A stretch of DNA of 56,685 bases from Zarea fungicola (lineage: Eukaryota > Ascomycota > Sordariomycetes > Hypocreales > Cordycipitaceae). A program made the translations under genes and the position numbers. The stretch covers positions 1-56,685 of the forward strand of contig FWCC01000528.1 of assembly GCA_900169235.1 (NCBI GenBank), read 5' to 3'. Within the stretch, counting starts at the first letter, position 1. Each line of letters starts with the position of its first letter. Below, piece after piece: positions 45,025 through 56,200 of the stretch. The notes under the pieces are model-generated. The model made no database searches. It had not been told where the DNA came from and saw nothing but the letters and a program-made list of their open reading frames with translations.

Positions 45025-45771
45025 ACGGCCAAGACTAATATAGTTGAGTATGGTTCCGGCTGGAATATCATGTATTTTAGTTTCTTCACTTCTCTTTTTT
45101 GTCTCTCTCTATACTTTACTGCTGGCTGGTCCTGCAGTGCTGTGTCTTAGTGGGAGAACACGACGTGGAACATTGGTATAATGGAGCCGACAATGGCATT
45201 ACAAGATCACCGGGAATATTTTTCTTTTTTCGTGACAGTTGCCTTTCTTTTCCGAGATGGCGTAGTGCGTAATCAATCTACAAATACATCATCGGGCTTA
45301 GATCTCGCCTCCAAAGTAATTGCCCGCGCTCGTGGCCGCTAAGACTAGGCATTTCAGGTCCGACGCCCGGCAAACCTCGCCGGATCTCGGTGGACCTCGT
45401 CTGCTCCGCACCGCTCTGCCAAAGGTTACATTGTCCCCACGTAGAGGGGGAGGAAGTCCCCGGGAGCAAAATTGGCATTCTAATATCAGACAAGGTGGGG
45501 GATACTTGGCGGTTGCAAGAAACCCCCGCGGTGTGCCGGTGGGTGGGCAGCTCCAAGCGAAGAAGCCAGTGACAAGCTGTAGTCTCGGTCAGAGGGTTCG
45601 AGTCCCTTTTTCTTCTAGCAACTTTATGTTTTCTACGTAAACAGGTCGCGAACAGGTTTCGATTACCGTCAGTGACAATTAAGATCCTCTTGCCGAGACA
45701 GTTCACGAGACATCTTGCACACGACATCACGAAGCGAATCGCCCGTTTTTTTTTATAAACCGGCGACTACA
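45025..45771. other. Intergenic region before the GNAT gene
   Basis: No gene found. A lone GGTTCGAGTCCC (45593-45604) resembles a tRNA T-arm/B box, but no acceptor stem, D-arm or A box can be built around it. Confidence 0.45.
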
Positions 45772-46599
45772 ATGGCATTCATAAGGCAGTACAAAGAGTC
45801 GGATTTCGACGCCATGTCGCATATTGTAAGTCACGTTCCTAAATGACACCATATGGGGAGAGGCAAAGGCGGCAGGAAGAAGAAGCAGAAGAAGCAGAGA
45901 CAAATTGCTAACTCCAACTTCCCCCGCATCAATTAGTGTCGCGCGACTCTGCCACCAAGCCTCAGCGCCTCGGCGCCGGCCACGCGCCTCGCGCCGTACG
46001 TCTGGACGCACCAGTACACGCTCCTCTCCCCCTCGACCTGCTTCGTCGTCGACGACGGCACCGGCCGCGCTGTCGGCTACTGCATCGGCTGCCCGGACAT
46101 CCCCACCTTCTGCGACGCCTACCCGCGCTACGTCGCCGAGGTCCTCGAGGGCCGTGGCACGGCCAACGGCGATATCCAACTGCACCTCACCGGCGCCGAC
46201 GACCTGCGCGGGGAGCGGGCGCCGTGGATCGACCCCGCGACAGGGCTCGCGGGGGAGCTGGCGCTCTCGCAGCTGGCGTACTCGGCGCAGTGGCTGCTCG
46301 TGGACGGGTCGGAGGACCTGCTGCGGGAAGGGTACCGGGCGACGATGCACATTGACATTCTGGACGAGTTTCAGGGCCAGGGATGGGGCCGGCGGCTGCT
46401 GGAGGCGCTCGTGGAGGGTCTGCTGAAGGTGGACAAGACGCAGGCGAGGAGGGAGGATGGGAGCAGGGTGGTCAAGGGGATCTGGCTGGGCGTGGGCGGG
46501 GATAACAGCCATGTGGTGCCGTTTTATGAAAAGCTGGGGTTTAGGGTCAAGCAGCGCGAGGTGAAGACGACGACAATTGTCATGGTGAGGGATTACTGA
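45772..46599 (+). CDS. GNAT-family N-acetyltransferase, 238 aa, two exons
   Basis: This is an acetyl-CoA-dependent transferase of unknown acceptor. Exons are 45772-45825 and 45937-46599 with a 111-bp intron (GTAAGT, GCTAACT, TTAG). The start MAFIRQYKESDFDAM is the typical first strand and helix of a GNAT fold. The acetyl-CoA pyrophosphate-binding motif is QGQGWGRRLLEAL at about residues 162-174 (Q/R-x-x-G-x-G/A). A following strand KGIWLGVGGDN and helix HVVPFYEKLGFRV complete the fold. A long insertion (about residues 85-135, Asp/Gly/Ala-rich) separates the first half from the core, and the segment ATMHIDILDEF precedes the CoA motif. This architecture resembles the fungal acetyltransferases related to the C-terminal domain of animal O-GlcNAcase. 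Cytosolic by default; no targeting signal visible. Confidence 0.93.
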
Positions 46600-48088
46600 T
46601 CGAACAGGGGCTGGGATGGAAAGAAGGGACGACTCGGGCTAGCTCGCGATGGTCGGCGACGGTTCATCTATACATACCCCATGATCAAGATGTACGTGCT
46701 TAAATAGAAAGCACAAATTAACTAGGTTTCTCTGTGGACGAACCGATATCAAAGAAACTGATGGGTAAGCCCCGTACAGCAGGCTACATCCGTATGAACG
46801 ACTATTTGGATGCTGTTCCTCAGCTCCAGGCCCGGTTGTCGGAGCCTCATCGGAAACAATTCACAACAGTACAAGACATAATTTTTGCGAAAAAAAAAGG
46901 AACACGCAGCCTGCGGTTACAGTAGGTGGGGGCAGAGTGTAAGAAGGACCCCTAAATCAAAATCCGCCGTCCTTGCAGGAGAAAAGATGGAGAGAGGTAA
47001 GATGACCTACCTGCTTTGTTTCTGCCGGTGATGCTCGGTTTGTCGCGGCCTTGGAAGAGAGAAGGAAAAAATGGTTGGAATGTCTCGCTCCATTCTAAGG
47101 AACGGTTGCTATTTTTACATTTCGCCGCCGTCATCTGCAAATAAGCACAGGCAATAAAAAACCAAGCCGCGATTTTGTCTTCAACCCACGATATACTCAA
47201 TCTGGCTTTTGCTCCATGCACCCTGGCTAATTTCCCTACTGGTTACAGGGGTTTCTGCAGCCGCAACATCGTCATCATGCAGCGCCGGCGTCGAGCTAGT
47301 GAGCTTAGCTTTCCCCCCTCCCTTGTATGTTGCTTTGCAGTGTGGCTTGCGATATCCACAGATAAGGGAAAATAGAGAGTAACCTTGCATGGAACGGCTT
47401 TCGTTAGTCATTTTCATTAGAGCGAAATGGGCGAGAGGCTCCTTGCGGGGGCGCGACGCGAAATTGTATAGAATGAAGAAGAGACATAGCTGTCATCTGT
47501 ACAGTAAGTAACATGCAGTTGGGAGGCGTGAAACACGCTGCAAATGTAAATACGAAGCAGTATGGCCACCGGTATTAATGGAAGCCAGTTGAAAAATAGA
47601 CCAAGTCTTCTCATCCGTGCTCGCCGGGTTCCCGGACTGCCGCGAGTCGGACCGAGTTCGAGTCAAGTGAAACGAAGAGGTAAGTGTCCAGAGTCAGGGA
47701 AAATAATGATGAATTAAAAAATGATGGATTTCAAATTCGTAAAGCGCCTGATTGATGGTATCGTTTCGCTAGAAATAAAAAGCAGAATAAAGCCCATAAA
47801 CATAACGCCAGCGTTGGTATTGTTACCCATTCACATAAACCATGTCCGTCATTTGTTGTCCAGTTGGCCCTCTTTTCGTGCGTAAAAAGCGTCGCTCGTT
47901 GTAGAGTAGAGTATCTAGAAGGGTGAACAAGATTGGATTAGCCTCATTTTTTTTTTCATCAAGTAGAGGGACTCAAACATACACAATAGGCGTACATCTT
48001 GGTACAGAAACCATTTACGCCTCGGGGTTCATGAGAGGCGTGCCGTCACCGTTCGTGTCATGTTCCATGCTCGCCCTCTCCAGTTTAT
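46600..48088. other. Intergenic stretch between the GNAT gene and the 34-aa gene
   Basis: I see no supported gene. A 63-codon frame at 46734-46925 lies in the likely 3' UTR of the GNAT gene and has no family features. The region is AT-rich around 47.7-47.9 kb. Confidence 0.45.
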
Positions 48089-48193
48089 TTACGAGGCAGG
48101 GCAGTTGTTGCACTGCTGGTGGCCGCAGCTGGAGCAGGTGGTGCTAATGACAATCATGCCACCGCACTTGCAGCAGTACTCGTAGGCAGGCAT
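48089..48193 (-). CDS. 34-aa Cys-rich putative zinc-ribbon microprotein
   Basis: A short minus-strand frame starts at the ATG 48193-48191 and stops at TAA 48091-48089. It encodes a protein of 34 residues with eight cysteines and one His: EYCCKCGG, then a hydrophobic strand MIVIS, then CSSCGHQQCNNC. The spacing CxxC near the N-terminus and CxxCGHxxCxxC near the C-terminus is a plausible two-zinc or single-ribbon arrangement, a layout common in short hypothetical proteins of ascomycetes. The sequence upstream on the minus strand is a CA-rich, ATG-free leader of at least 130 bases, containing the (CA)n tract at 48225-48248, which supports this ATG as the start. It could alternatively be the last exon of a longer gene, but no acceptor lies near the ATG. 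Confidence 0.6.
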   Translation of the reverse strand: MPAYEYCCKCGGMIVISTTCSSCGHQQCNNCPAS

Positions 48194-51100
48194 ACTTGGT
48201 GAGGTGTGGGTGGTGGTGGTATGAGTGTGTGTGTGTGTGTGCGTGTGTGAGTGGTGGATGTGTATGAGTGAATCGAGAGATAGTTGTAGTTTGATTCGGC
48301 TAATCGTTGAAGAGACGAAGCGAATTTAATCGAAATAAATCGTCGGAGATACTGAGATGATGAAAAAGAGAATCAGGGATAATGGAAACCAAATGGTAAT
48401 CGGGGTCTCTCGCTCTTTATATAGGTCGAGAGATAAGGAACTCAAGGCAACTCTAGCCCCCCTCAAAAGCCAAAATATCAGGCAACCAAAAGATAAGCAG
48501 CCGCTGCCAGGCAAATGGACATCTGCACTCAAGGGTGCTTGGAAACGGGCTGGCTACAACATGGCTCAGTTTTCTGGCTGTGTCAAGTTGCAGCTCTAAA
48601 CTCTATGTAGCTCAAGTGGGCCACGCTATTTTTGCTTGTTGCGAGGGGCCGCAGGGCCGAACTAAAAGCAGAAAGCATTTTCCCTCACAGATTTTCATGT
48701 GGGCTTCGGCGGGGTGTCAGTCTTGACAACTTATTACTGGTTCGTGGTTGTTCGCCTCACTTTTTCCGTTGTGCCAATGTTGCTACGGGGGCAAAACATG
48801 CCACGGAGGAAACCGGAAGCAGCACATGCTTTTATTCAAGTTGCATATTTACCACCACACCACTTTACTCATTGTTGTTGTCATGCTCTTCCTCTGCAAG
48901 TCATCGAGAGCCGTTTTGCGCCTCCTCATTAAAACCCTTGTTAAAATGGGTTGGGGGAACAGTTAACTGCCACAGATGGATTAGAAAATCGCAAGCCAAA
49001 GTATGGGGGATAAGATAAGTAGGATGGAGAGAGGGTGGTGGGCTTTTTGGCGCTTTTGGTTGGCTCCTCACAGTGCCGTCCCCCGAAAAGTCTAATCGGC
49101 AATGGATAGATGTTGGAGGAGGGCTGTAAGCTGGGTTTGGAATGGGGGGATGAAGGATATGACGCATTTTGAAATTGTGCTGTTTTAAAATACTGGTAAA
49201 CCAAGGAGTATGCACCACAATGACGCTGCTTGTCTCTTACTGCTAACTGCCACCGGACAGGACCCCAGCCAACTAAAACACCCCCAGTAACTTGGTGGCT
49301 GCTCAAGCCGAAACATCTGGTTGGATGCCTTTTCCACAGGGTTGGTGGGCCGAGAAGAAACGCCCAATCCAAGCCACCCACCACCCCCAAGAAAGTTAAC
49401 AGCGACGTCGGCACCGGAACACTGGAACCAGTTCGCCGTGCCAAGCCCACCAGCGAGATGTAGAGTACACAAAACTTTTGAGGAATCGAGCTCTCGCTTT
49501 CAGATGTTCCACATTTTGGTGCCAAAGCTATGTCACTAATGCTTCCCGCATGGGGCGCGGGTGCCCAGAGCCTCAAAACACCTGACACCGTCATACGCAA
49601 TCCGGTCTGGAAGTAACTCGTAGCAATGTATAGCTGTACCCTGTCGAGATGGTCTTGTCACGTTGCACGAAAATGGAGACTGATTTCCTGCACAATGGCG
49701 TAGTTGGTCAAGAGTTGAAGTGGCTTGTTTTCTGGGTGGCGAAACGACGATCATCTGCCTCGCTCGCCCCAAGGGTCCTGCCCGTTTCATGGGAATGATG
49801 ACCTGCAAACTTGCTTAATAAATCGCCCACATGTTATCGGAGTGTGTGAGAGTGAGTGAGTGCGTGTGTGTCTTGCCGGCCAAACTCATTTCTGTTCTTT
49901 CAAGGTTTCGTCCTATCCATTCATCTCAATTCTTGCTCACACAGTCTCAATTCGGCGCAATTCTGGATGGTCCAGAACATGGCAGCGAGCCAATTAACGT
50001 GGGGTGGGAAATGCGGCGTCCAGAGTTGTTGGAAGCGAAAGGCGGCTCAGATGCGGGGAAGCTCAGAAGGCTACTAACATGGCTTCATTGCGGTACACCA
50101 CCAGAGTATCATGAGCTCGATTTATTTATTAAAAACAGCTTATATTTGTGAGTACTAAAGTGAGCCACTTCCTAGCCTATCGTCTTTTCGAGCACTCCCG
50201 GAGCGATGTCGGTGCGACTATGCGGGCTTTGTGCTGCTGTCTTCTTACAACATCGACGGAGGGGAAAGTCATGGACACGTCGTCTGACAGTAATTTCTGA
50301 CAAAGTCGAGTCATGTTTTACTCTTATTTTATCTCATCGTTTCCAAAAATAAAGTGAAAACATTGTCCTTTATAGGACATAATCTGGGGTTTACTCCTTT
50401 GGCAAGAGTGGCAACTGCCAGCGTGTCTCCCTGTTGCGACCGTCACGACAATCTAGATGTTTACTCATATTCTTGGTCATATTCCACGACTCAATCCAAT
50501 CTTTCTGAAGGAGCCCAGACCGAATCAGAGATACATTGACAAAACAATACCAATTGTTTGCTTGTTTGGTAGTTCTCAGCTCAATCCGGAGGCATCATAG
50601 CCAAACGACACGGAATCAGCCCTTTGAACCGCTCGTCCAACATTCGACGCCCCCATCCTGCAAATCGGCCACCCGCATGTCATTTATTCTCATTTATTCT
50701 CATTTTATATATTCAGGCGAATAACGTACGGATATGTCTCTAAAATGTACAGGTGGTGCCTGCGACGGTTTTGCTTCACCAGCCAAAAGACCCTGAAAAG
50801 ACTGCATAATTGGTGACACTCTTGTCTGCCTCTTTTTGGAGGTCCATGCCCATGTCAACTTTAATCGGCAGGCATGATTACTCAAGACCAGCTGAAATCT
50901 GTACTGCCGCATACAGGTCTATTCTACAAGTATTTGTAGTTTTAAGCCTTGTGATTCAAAGCCAGCCTCTATATCGCGCATCTTTACGAGGCTACTACGC
51001 TATTCGGCATCCGTTAGCGCAGGTCAGCGCTGGGTATTGGGCTCCAACAAATGCAACCGAACAACAACTGCTATTCTATGCCGTAGAAAACCTCATTATT

Positions 51101-51472
51101 TTCTAAATTATTGTAGACATGCAGATGCAAGGAGATTTGTGTTACCGGGCAACTGAGCCAAGCAACTGAATCAGGAGTCCTAAACCTCTGTTGCTATTTT
51201 GCCCGACATAGTTTGGTAAAGGAGATGTCTCGCAGTGAAGCAAGGGCAGTGACCTTCCAAATTCTGACCTATAGTTATAACATATGGTCGTCCGGGAAAA
51301 ATGAAATTGAAAACCGAAACGACGGTTGAGCTATTGCTTGTTCATGCTCTTCTCGACATTCATTTTCTATCATTTGGACAGTTTGAGCATGCACCAGTGC
51401 ACAAAACCATTAACCGCTCCGTGAAGTAGTCATTCCAGACACATCAAGTCTTTCCACCGTTCCTGATGGAAG
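48194..51472. other. 3.3-kb gene-poor interval
   Basis: A (GT)n microsatellite lies at 48225-48248. The longest frame is a 219-codon minus-strand one (48941-49600), overlapped by other frames on both strands and lacking recognisable features. From about 50.2 kb the sequence becomes AT-rich. Promoter of the amino-acid permease lies at the right end. Confidence 0.45.
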
Positions 51473-53226
51473 ATGAATGACGAAAAAGCCAACATTCAGA
51501 AGCCAGGCGATGACGCGAGTGCGGCCTGGCCGACTGGAGCTGGTAGAAAAGAACACATTGAAGACCATGGTGCCGACTCTGGGCTTCAACGGACCCTGGG
51601 CACGCGCCATATTACCATGGTCGCACTTGGTTCCTCCATCGGCATGGGCCTTTGGCTTGGCTCAGGCTTATCTCTGATACAAGGTGGCCCAGCGGCCATA
51701 ATAATCGGATGTACGTTTTCAATTTACTTCAAAAAGACCACTTTGCGCTTAGCGATGGCACTGATCAATTATTACTTGTAGATGTCATTGCCGGTTCCAT
51801 GGTTTGGTCCGTTTCCCAATCCATGGGTGAGATGTGTATCATGTACCCCTTGCCATCGGCCTTTGTCCAGTGGACAAACAAATTTGTTGACCCTGCTGCT
51901 GGATTTGCGTTGGGATGGGTGTACTGGTTCTCCTACTGGGTGAGCATCGCAGCAGAGATCCAAGGCCTGTTGACTGTCCTCCAGTTTTGGACTACGGCTG
52001 TTCCAGTGACCGCCTGGATCACAATCTGGCTCGCAGTAATACTATTGATCAACGTCGGGCCGGTGCGTCTATTTGGCGAATTCGAGGTCATATCATCCCT
52101 CATTAAATTTGGCTGGATATTTGTAGTCATCATATCCTACATCGTCATCTCGGCCGGTGGTGCACCAAATCACGAACCCATTGGCTTCCGGTACTGGAAC
52201 GAGACCCGCGGATTCACCAATGGCTTCAAAGGGTTCCTGTCTGTTCTGCCAACCTGCGTCTTTGCCATATCTGGTGCGGAAAGCGCAGCACTTGTTGCCA
52301 GCGAGACGGCCAACCCACGCAAATCCATGCCCTACGCCGTCCGTTCCATGTGGGTTCGCCTTGCCCTCTTTTACATCCTGGGCGCGCTCATGGTGACCAT
52401 CACCGTATCGCCCTTCAACCAGGACCTCTTTGGTGCCGAGGGCACAAATGCGTCGCCCTACGTCATTGCCTACCGGTTGGCCAAGCTTGAACCTCTGGCT
52501 CATATGATGAATGCCGTGATTTTTATTTCCGTTCTCTCAGGTGCTTCCATTTCGGTTTATGGTGGTTCGCGCACTCTTGTCGGCTTGAGCCAGATTAGCA
52601 TGGCCCCCAAAGTTAGTCGATCTCTTCTTATTCCCATCTATGATATGACAGGATTGAAATACTGATAACAATAGTGGCTTCAAAAAACCGATGGCCTTGG
52701 TCGGCCTTGGTACGCGCTCGCACCAACCGTTGTTATTGGAGGAGCACTGTCCTATCTGAACGTTTCCAATTCAGGACCGACTGTGTTTGGCTGGTTTGCC
52801 GACTTGTCATCGCTTCTGGCCTTGTTTGGATGGGGCATGATTTGCCTGTCTCATATACGCATGCGCTACGCGTGGAAGATTCAAGGCCGCTCTCTGGGAG
52901 ACTTGCCATGGAACTCTGGCACGTTTCCTTGGGCTCCCTGGTGGGGTCTCGCGTGGTGCATTCTGATCATACTGGTTCAGTTCTACCTCTCTGTCTGGCC
53001 ATTGGGTACCAAACCGCGTGCTGAAACGTTTTTCGCAAATTGTATTTCGGTCCCTGTTACCATGCTCCTGTATGGCGGTGCAAAGATATACTATCGGGGT
53101 CGTCGCTGGGTCGACTCAAGTTCTATCGATCTCGATGAGAGCCAGAGGTTTTATGCATCACAAGATGAGGAAGAGTCAGAGGTTATCTTACCTCGCAGAG
53201 TTTTGAATTGTGTCAAGCGTGGATAA
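51473..53226 (+). CDS. YAT-family amino-acid permease, 539 aa, three exons
   Basis: This is a plasma-membrane, proton-coupled amino-acid importer of the fungal YAT group (APC superfamily). Exons are 51473-51710, 51782-52611 and 52675-53226, and the joined frame is exact. The hydrophilic N-terminus (1-45) is followed by the family landmark TRHITMVALGSSIGMGLWLGSG (first helix, ligand-binding Gly-rich kink). Next come SVSQSMGEMCIMYPL and a further ten hydrophobic segments including WITIWLAVILLINV and WIFVVIISYIVI. The conserved ESAALVASETANPRKSMPYA loop after helix 6 is present, as is the RTLVGLSQ segment. The C-terminal tail is hydrophilic and acidic. The third-exon donor is GTTAGT rather than GTRAGT, a little weak, but the acceptor and joined protein fit the family. 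Substrate range cannot be read from sequence. Confidence 0.94.
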
Positions 53227-55259
53227 GCCTTCTTACTGTGGCCGCGAATATTGGCCACGGATGGCCTCTTGTGTATTGAAATGAATCTTGGTTACCGTTT
53301 ATTTTTGACATTACACTGTTGCATCACTGTTATCTGTTAGTTTATAATTGAAATATGACCAAAGATACATAACTGTCTCTATATTGACAATCATCGAACA
53401 GTTAAATTGTGCGTTCCTGAAACTCAATTTCCCATGATCACCGTGTAGGCCATCAAGCCCGTAGCCATAATATACCATCAGTTTGTCATAGTATAAAGCT
53501 TAGAAGGACTTACAGCAATGATCAGGTTGTGGCTGTTCATTGTACTGAAATGCGTTGCTTCGCCACTCTTCGCGTGCCATGCTCCGCCCCTTTCCAAGAG
53601 ATGGACAAGAGCAACATCGTAATTCCACACAGCTACGAGTCATGTTAGTGGCAGTTATGCTTAGCAGAAGATGTTGTGCTATTTGTTACTTTAGTTCCAG
53701 AGTGGACTTCAAAAATATAGCCTCTGATGAGACTTATTACGTCCTACAAGCAACTTATTGAAAGTGAAGCTACTAATACCGGTGCCAAACTTTTAAGTAT
53801 AAGTAGAATATCAAGAACGTTGCTAAGCCTGGAGTAATGCTTCTGTTTCGATGGCAAAGATTGGCATGAAGACATTGCTTACGAGTTTTGCTCCTATAAT
53901 CAATTTAGAGACGGAGAGCTTTACTTAGTACAGCTTTAATAACGAGGATTATAACAGGACCGCAAACGCCTTTGAGCTAAAGTCCCATGGAACCAAAACA
54001 TATCTCCCGCTACATGAACTGTCAGGACCAGTGTGCTAGGTATCACTGGGCCACAGAGACTTACCTCAAGAAGATCAAGGAATGTTCAGCCGTGGCAGTA
54101 CATCCTTAGCATCTAATATGTACCTTCTAGGTCCGTGACATGAACTTTGAGCATCATTATTAAGAAGAAATCATACGAAATACAGCCGCTCTCGGCTATT
54201 GATAATTTCCTTTCATAAATGCCATTAACTGTATCTTAAGCGGGCGAGGACATAACACACTGGGCAAGAGAATCGCAGATGCAACTATGCTGCTGCTATT
54301 GTGACTATTGATTGACTGATCAAGCAACGTATCGTTATATTTGATTACTATCAAGATAAAAATAGCCTATCTGCTGAAATCGCCACTTCTAGTGTCACAG
54401 GGAATATTCTTGCGAACATACCAACAACCCAAGATGCTGCTACCACAGAGTGCCGTTTATACCTGCACGCGACCAACCATGCTCCCACGTTGAGTTTTAC
54501 CCAGCATGGAGCCTAACCAAGTCAGCTAAGAGCGCCCCGTTAGGCGTTCCAGCTGATTCTCGTCATATATCACAAATAAGACTATAATAGAAGCTTTAAG
54601 ACCAGGGTTTGTCAGTCAGCCAGCTCCTTCTAGGTAGTTGTTTCGCCCCTCTTTCGGCAGAATTTTTGCATCGCATAGTAGGTTTTAGCCGCATAATTTG
54701 CCGAGACGACAGAGCTTCCAGCACTCGAATCAGTAACAATTTCGCTTTCGCGTGTCGGTGCCAGCTGTAGTATTGGCAGTGGTCTATTCTTAATGGCATT
54801 CTAAACTTAAATCAGATAAAAAGCGTGACTGGTGGCCTAGCGGCGTTGAAGTTATGAGACTGTGAACATTTAAGCTTATTAAAGTCTTGTAGATATGAAA
54901 GCTCATCGTTTTCTGCGGCATCCCGAGCCGTTCTTGGCCGAAGAAGCTCTGCCAGCGCCGAGATGACTTTCATTTTCCCCAAAGGAATGGTGTTGGCAAA
55001 TTGCCCCGTTATACAAAAAGATTTTTTTAACGAACTCGGTTGTGAAGCTACGGCTTATTACCAGATTCATGAGGAGAGGTAGGACTGCGTTGCGTACGCA
55101 TGTAACAGGCTGAAATTGAAACACGTCTAACTGAACCGCCACAGTCTATTCTTTAGCAAAGCAATAAAGGACTTGACAGTCCTAATATTCAGCCGAATCC
55201 AGACTCTTAAACCCGCCATGCAATGAAAAGGCGCAAACTCCAGCTTCACAACCCATTTC
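53227..55259. other. AT-rich interval with possible decayed coding fragments
   Basis: No intact gene. Two minus-strand runs look coding in composition: an ATG-begun 53-codon run at about 54830-54990 and a 50-codon run around 54635-54800 that ends in a stop. A third, on the plus strand near 53851-54120, contains two in-frame TAG codons. None has a recognisable family. These could be remnants of genes degraded by point mutation, or chance. The composition is clearly AT-richer than the neighbouring permease. Confidence 0.3.
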
Positions 55260-55598
55260 CTAGCGGCAAGTATTGTTGCAGATGAGACTACCGCAGCACG
55301 GGACCCCGTTCAGGCAGGACGCGCCAGCTACATTGCAGCCGCGGCAAAGACCGTTGCTGGCGCAGAAGAGACCAGCGCAGCAGGGAACTCCATTGAGGCA
55401 GGACGCGCCATTCTGATTGCAGCTGCGGCAAACATTGGTATTGCTACACGTAAGCCCAGAGCAGCAAGCAGTTCCAGGGGGACACGGCGCGCCGTTTCCG
55501 TTGCAGCGTTTGTCCAAACCACCCTCATGTGAAGCGTCGGTCGGGCTGGCGAGCGTTAAGCCGAGGAGCGAGGTTACAAAAAGAACCTGAACCTTCAT
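55260..55598 (-). CDS. Secreted Cys-rich protein with three knottin-pattern repeats, 112 aa
   Basis: A signal peptide (MKVQVLFVTSLLGLTLAS, residues 1-18) is followed by a short propeptide ending in the dibasic site LDKR (Kex2-type, residues about 28-31). The rest is three consecutive copies of the pattern C-x6-C-x5-CC-x4-C-x5-C; the last copy has x3 in its final gap. The repeats share GA-(S/P)-C, GVPCC and a hydrophobic (S/A)GL(T/F)C segment. Units two and three are very similar in sequence, so they probably arose by recent duplication. Six cysteines with a central CC pair is the inhibitor-cystine-knot arrangement, found in fungal effectors and in many animal peptides; the function here is not known. 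The gene has no intron; a TATATAAG box lies about 115 bp upstream (55713-55720, minus strand). Confidence 0.85.
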   Translation of the reverse strand: MKVQVLFVTSLLGLTLASPTDASHEGGLDKRCNGNGAPCPPGTACCSGLTCSNTNVCRSCNQNGASCLNGVPCCAGLFCASNGLCRGCNVAGASCLNGVPCCGSLICNNTCR

Positions 55599-55712
55599 TT
55601 TTAATCAGATATATGATAGAGTATAGTTTTTTGTTGTTTTATAAAGCCAATATGAAAAGAAGAATAGTTTACAGAGGTATAGGAACATGGAGCAGAGTTC
55701 TCACGGCCCAGA

Positions 55713-55720
55713 CTTATATA
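55713..55720 (-). promoter_or_regulatory. Possible TATA box of the knottin-repeat gene
   Basis: TATATAAG on the minus strand lies 115 bp upstream of the start codon, a position usual for inducible fungal genes. Confidence 0.4.
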
Positions 55721-55799
55721 GAGACAGAGCCGTGGCAAAAGGGCGGCGCTTTCCCACGACTGACTATTAGCGCACGCGGAATCCCTTAAGCCACCTGAA

Positions 55800-56200
55800 G
55801 CAATCTATATTCAGGCAGGGTTTGAAGAATTTCAAAGCTTACACCGCATATCATGTCACCAATGGCGGAGGTCAGCCTTTGCCGTCATGGAGACAGTGGG
55901 GAAGTCTAGCACGATCCAGACCAGCGCCTCGGTGTGTGGCTGCAGGAACGGTTCGTCCAGCTGCCCCATCGGTCAAACATCAACGTTCGCCAAGACTAAT
56001 TAGTAAAATTCCCGATGACCCGATAGTTGTGGTGATATTAGCAAGGCAGTTTTGCAAAAATAGTCCATATGGAACTCAGCTGAAGATGCCTGGACAGTTG
56101 CTTAATGCTACGTTGCGGCGTAATGCTGTTTCAAGAAGATACAAGCACGTGTCGCACACAGTGCTGGACTAAACTACATTCTAACTACTTCATTTGCGGC
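55800..56200 (-). pseudogene. Possible remnant of a degraded coding region
   Basis: Read on the minus strand from about 56080 to 55790, one frame gives a protein-like run including GQLDEPFLQPHTEALVWIV. It is interrupted by a TAA and a TGA that could each derive from CAA and CGA by C-to-T change, and it shifts frame once near 55860. The last part, MICGVSFEILQTLPEYRLL, is read in the shifted frame. I cannot name a family. Competing frames on both strands are also partly open, so chance is a real alternative. Beyond 56200 I see nothing. Confidence 0.25.

Noticed and set aside
45593..45604. GGTTCGAGTCCC resembling a tRNA B box
   Set aside because: No matching acceptor stem, D-arm/A box or anticodon stem can be placed 35-60 bases upstream, so it does not form a tRNA.
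46734..46925. 63-codon plus-strand frame after the GNAT gene
   Set aside because: Probably within the 3' UTR of the acetyltransferase gene; no conserved motif.
48941..49600. 219-codon minus-strand open frame
   Set aside because: Long for chance, but overlapped by other frames on both strands, with no signal peptide, domain, membrane pattern or codon bias like the real genes. Conservation data could revive it.
49693..49712. TGGCGTAGTTGGTCA resembling a tRNA A box
   Set aside because: No T-arm or acceptor stem follows.
54831..54850. GGTGGCCTAGCGGCG resembling a tRNA A box
   Set aside because: No B box or cloverleaf follows within 90 bases.
55822..56172. 116-codon plus-strand frame at the right end
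   Set aside because: Competes with a more protein-like minus-strand reading of the same bases and shows no family features.
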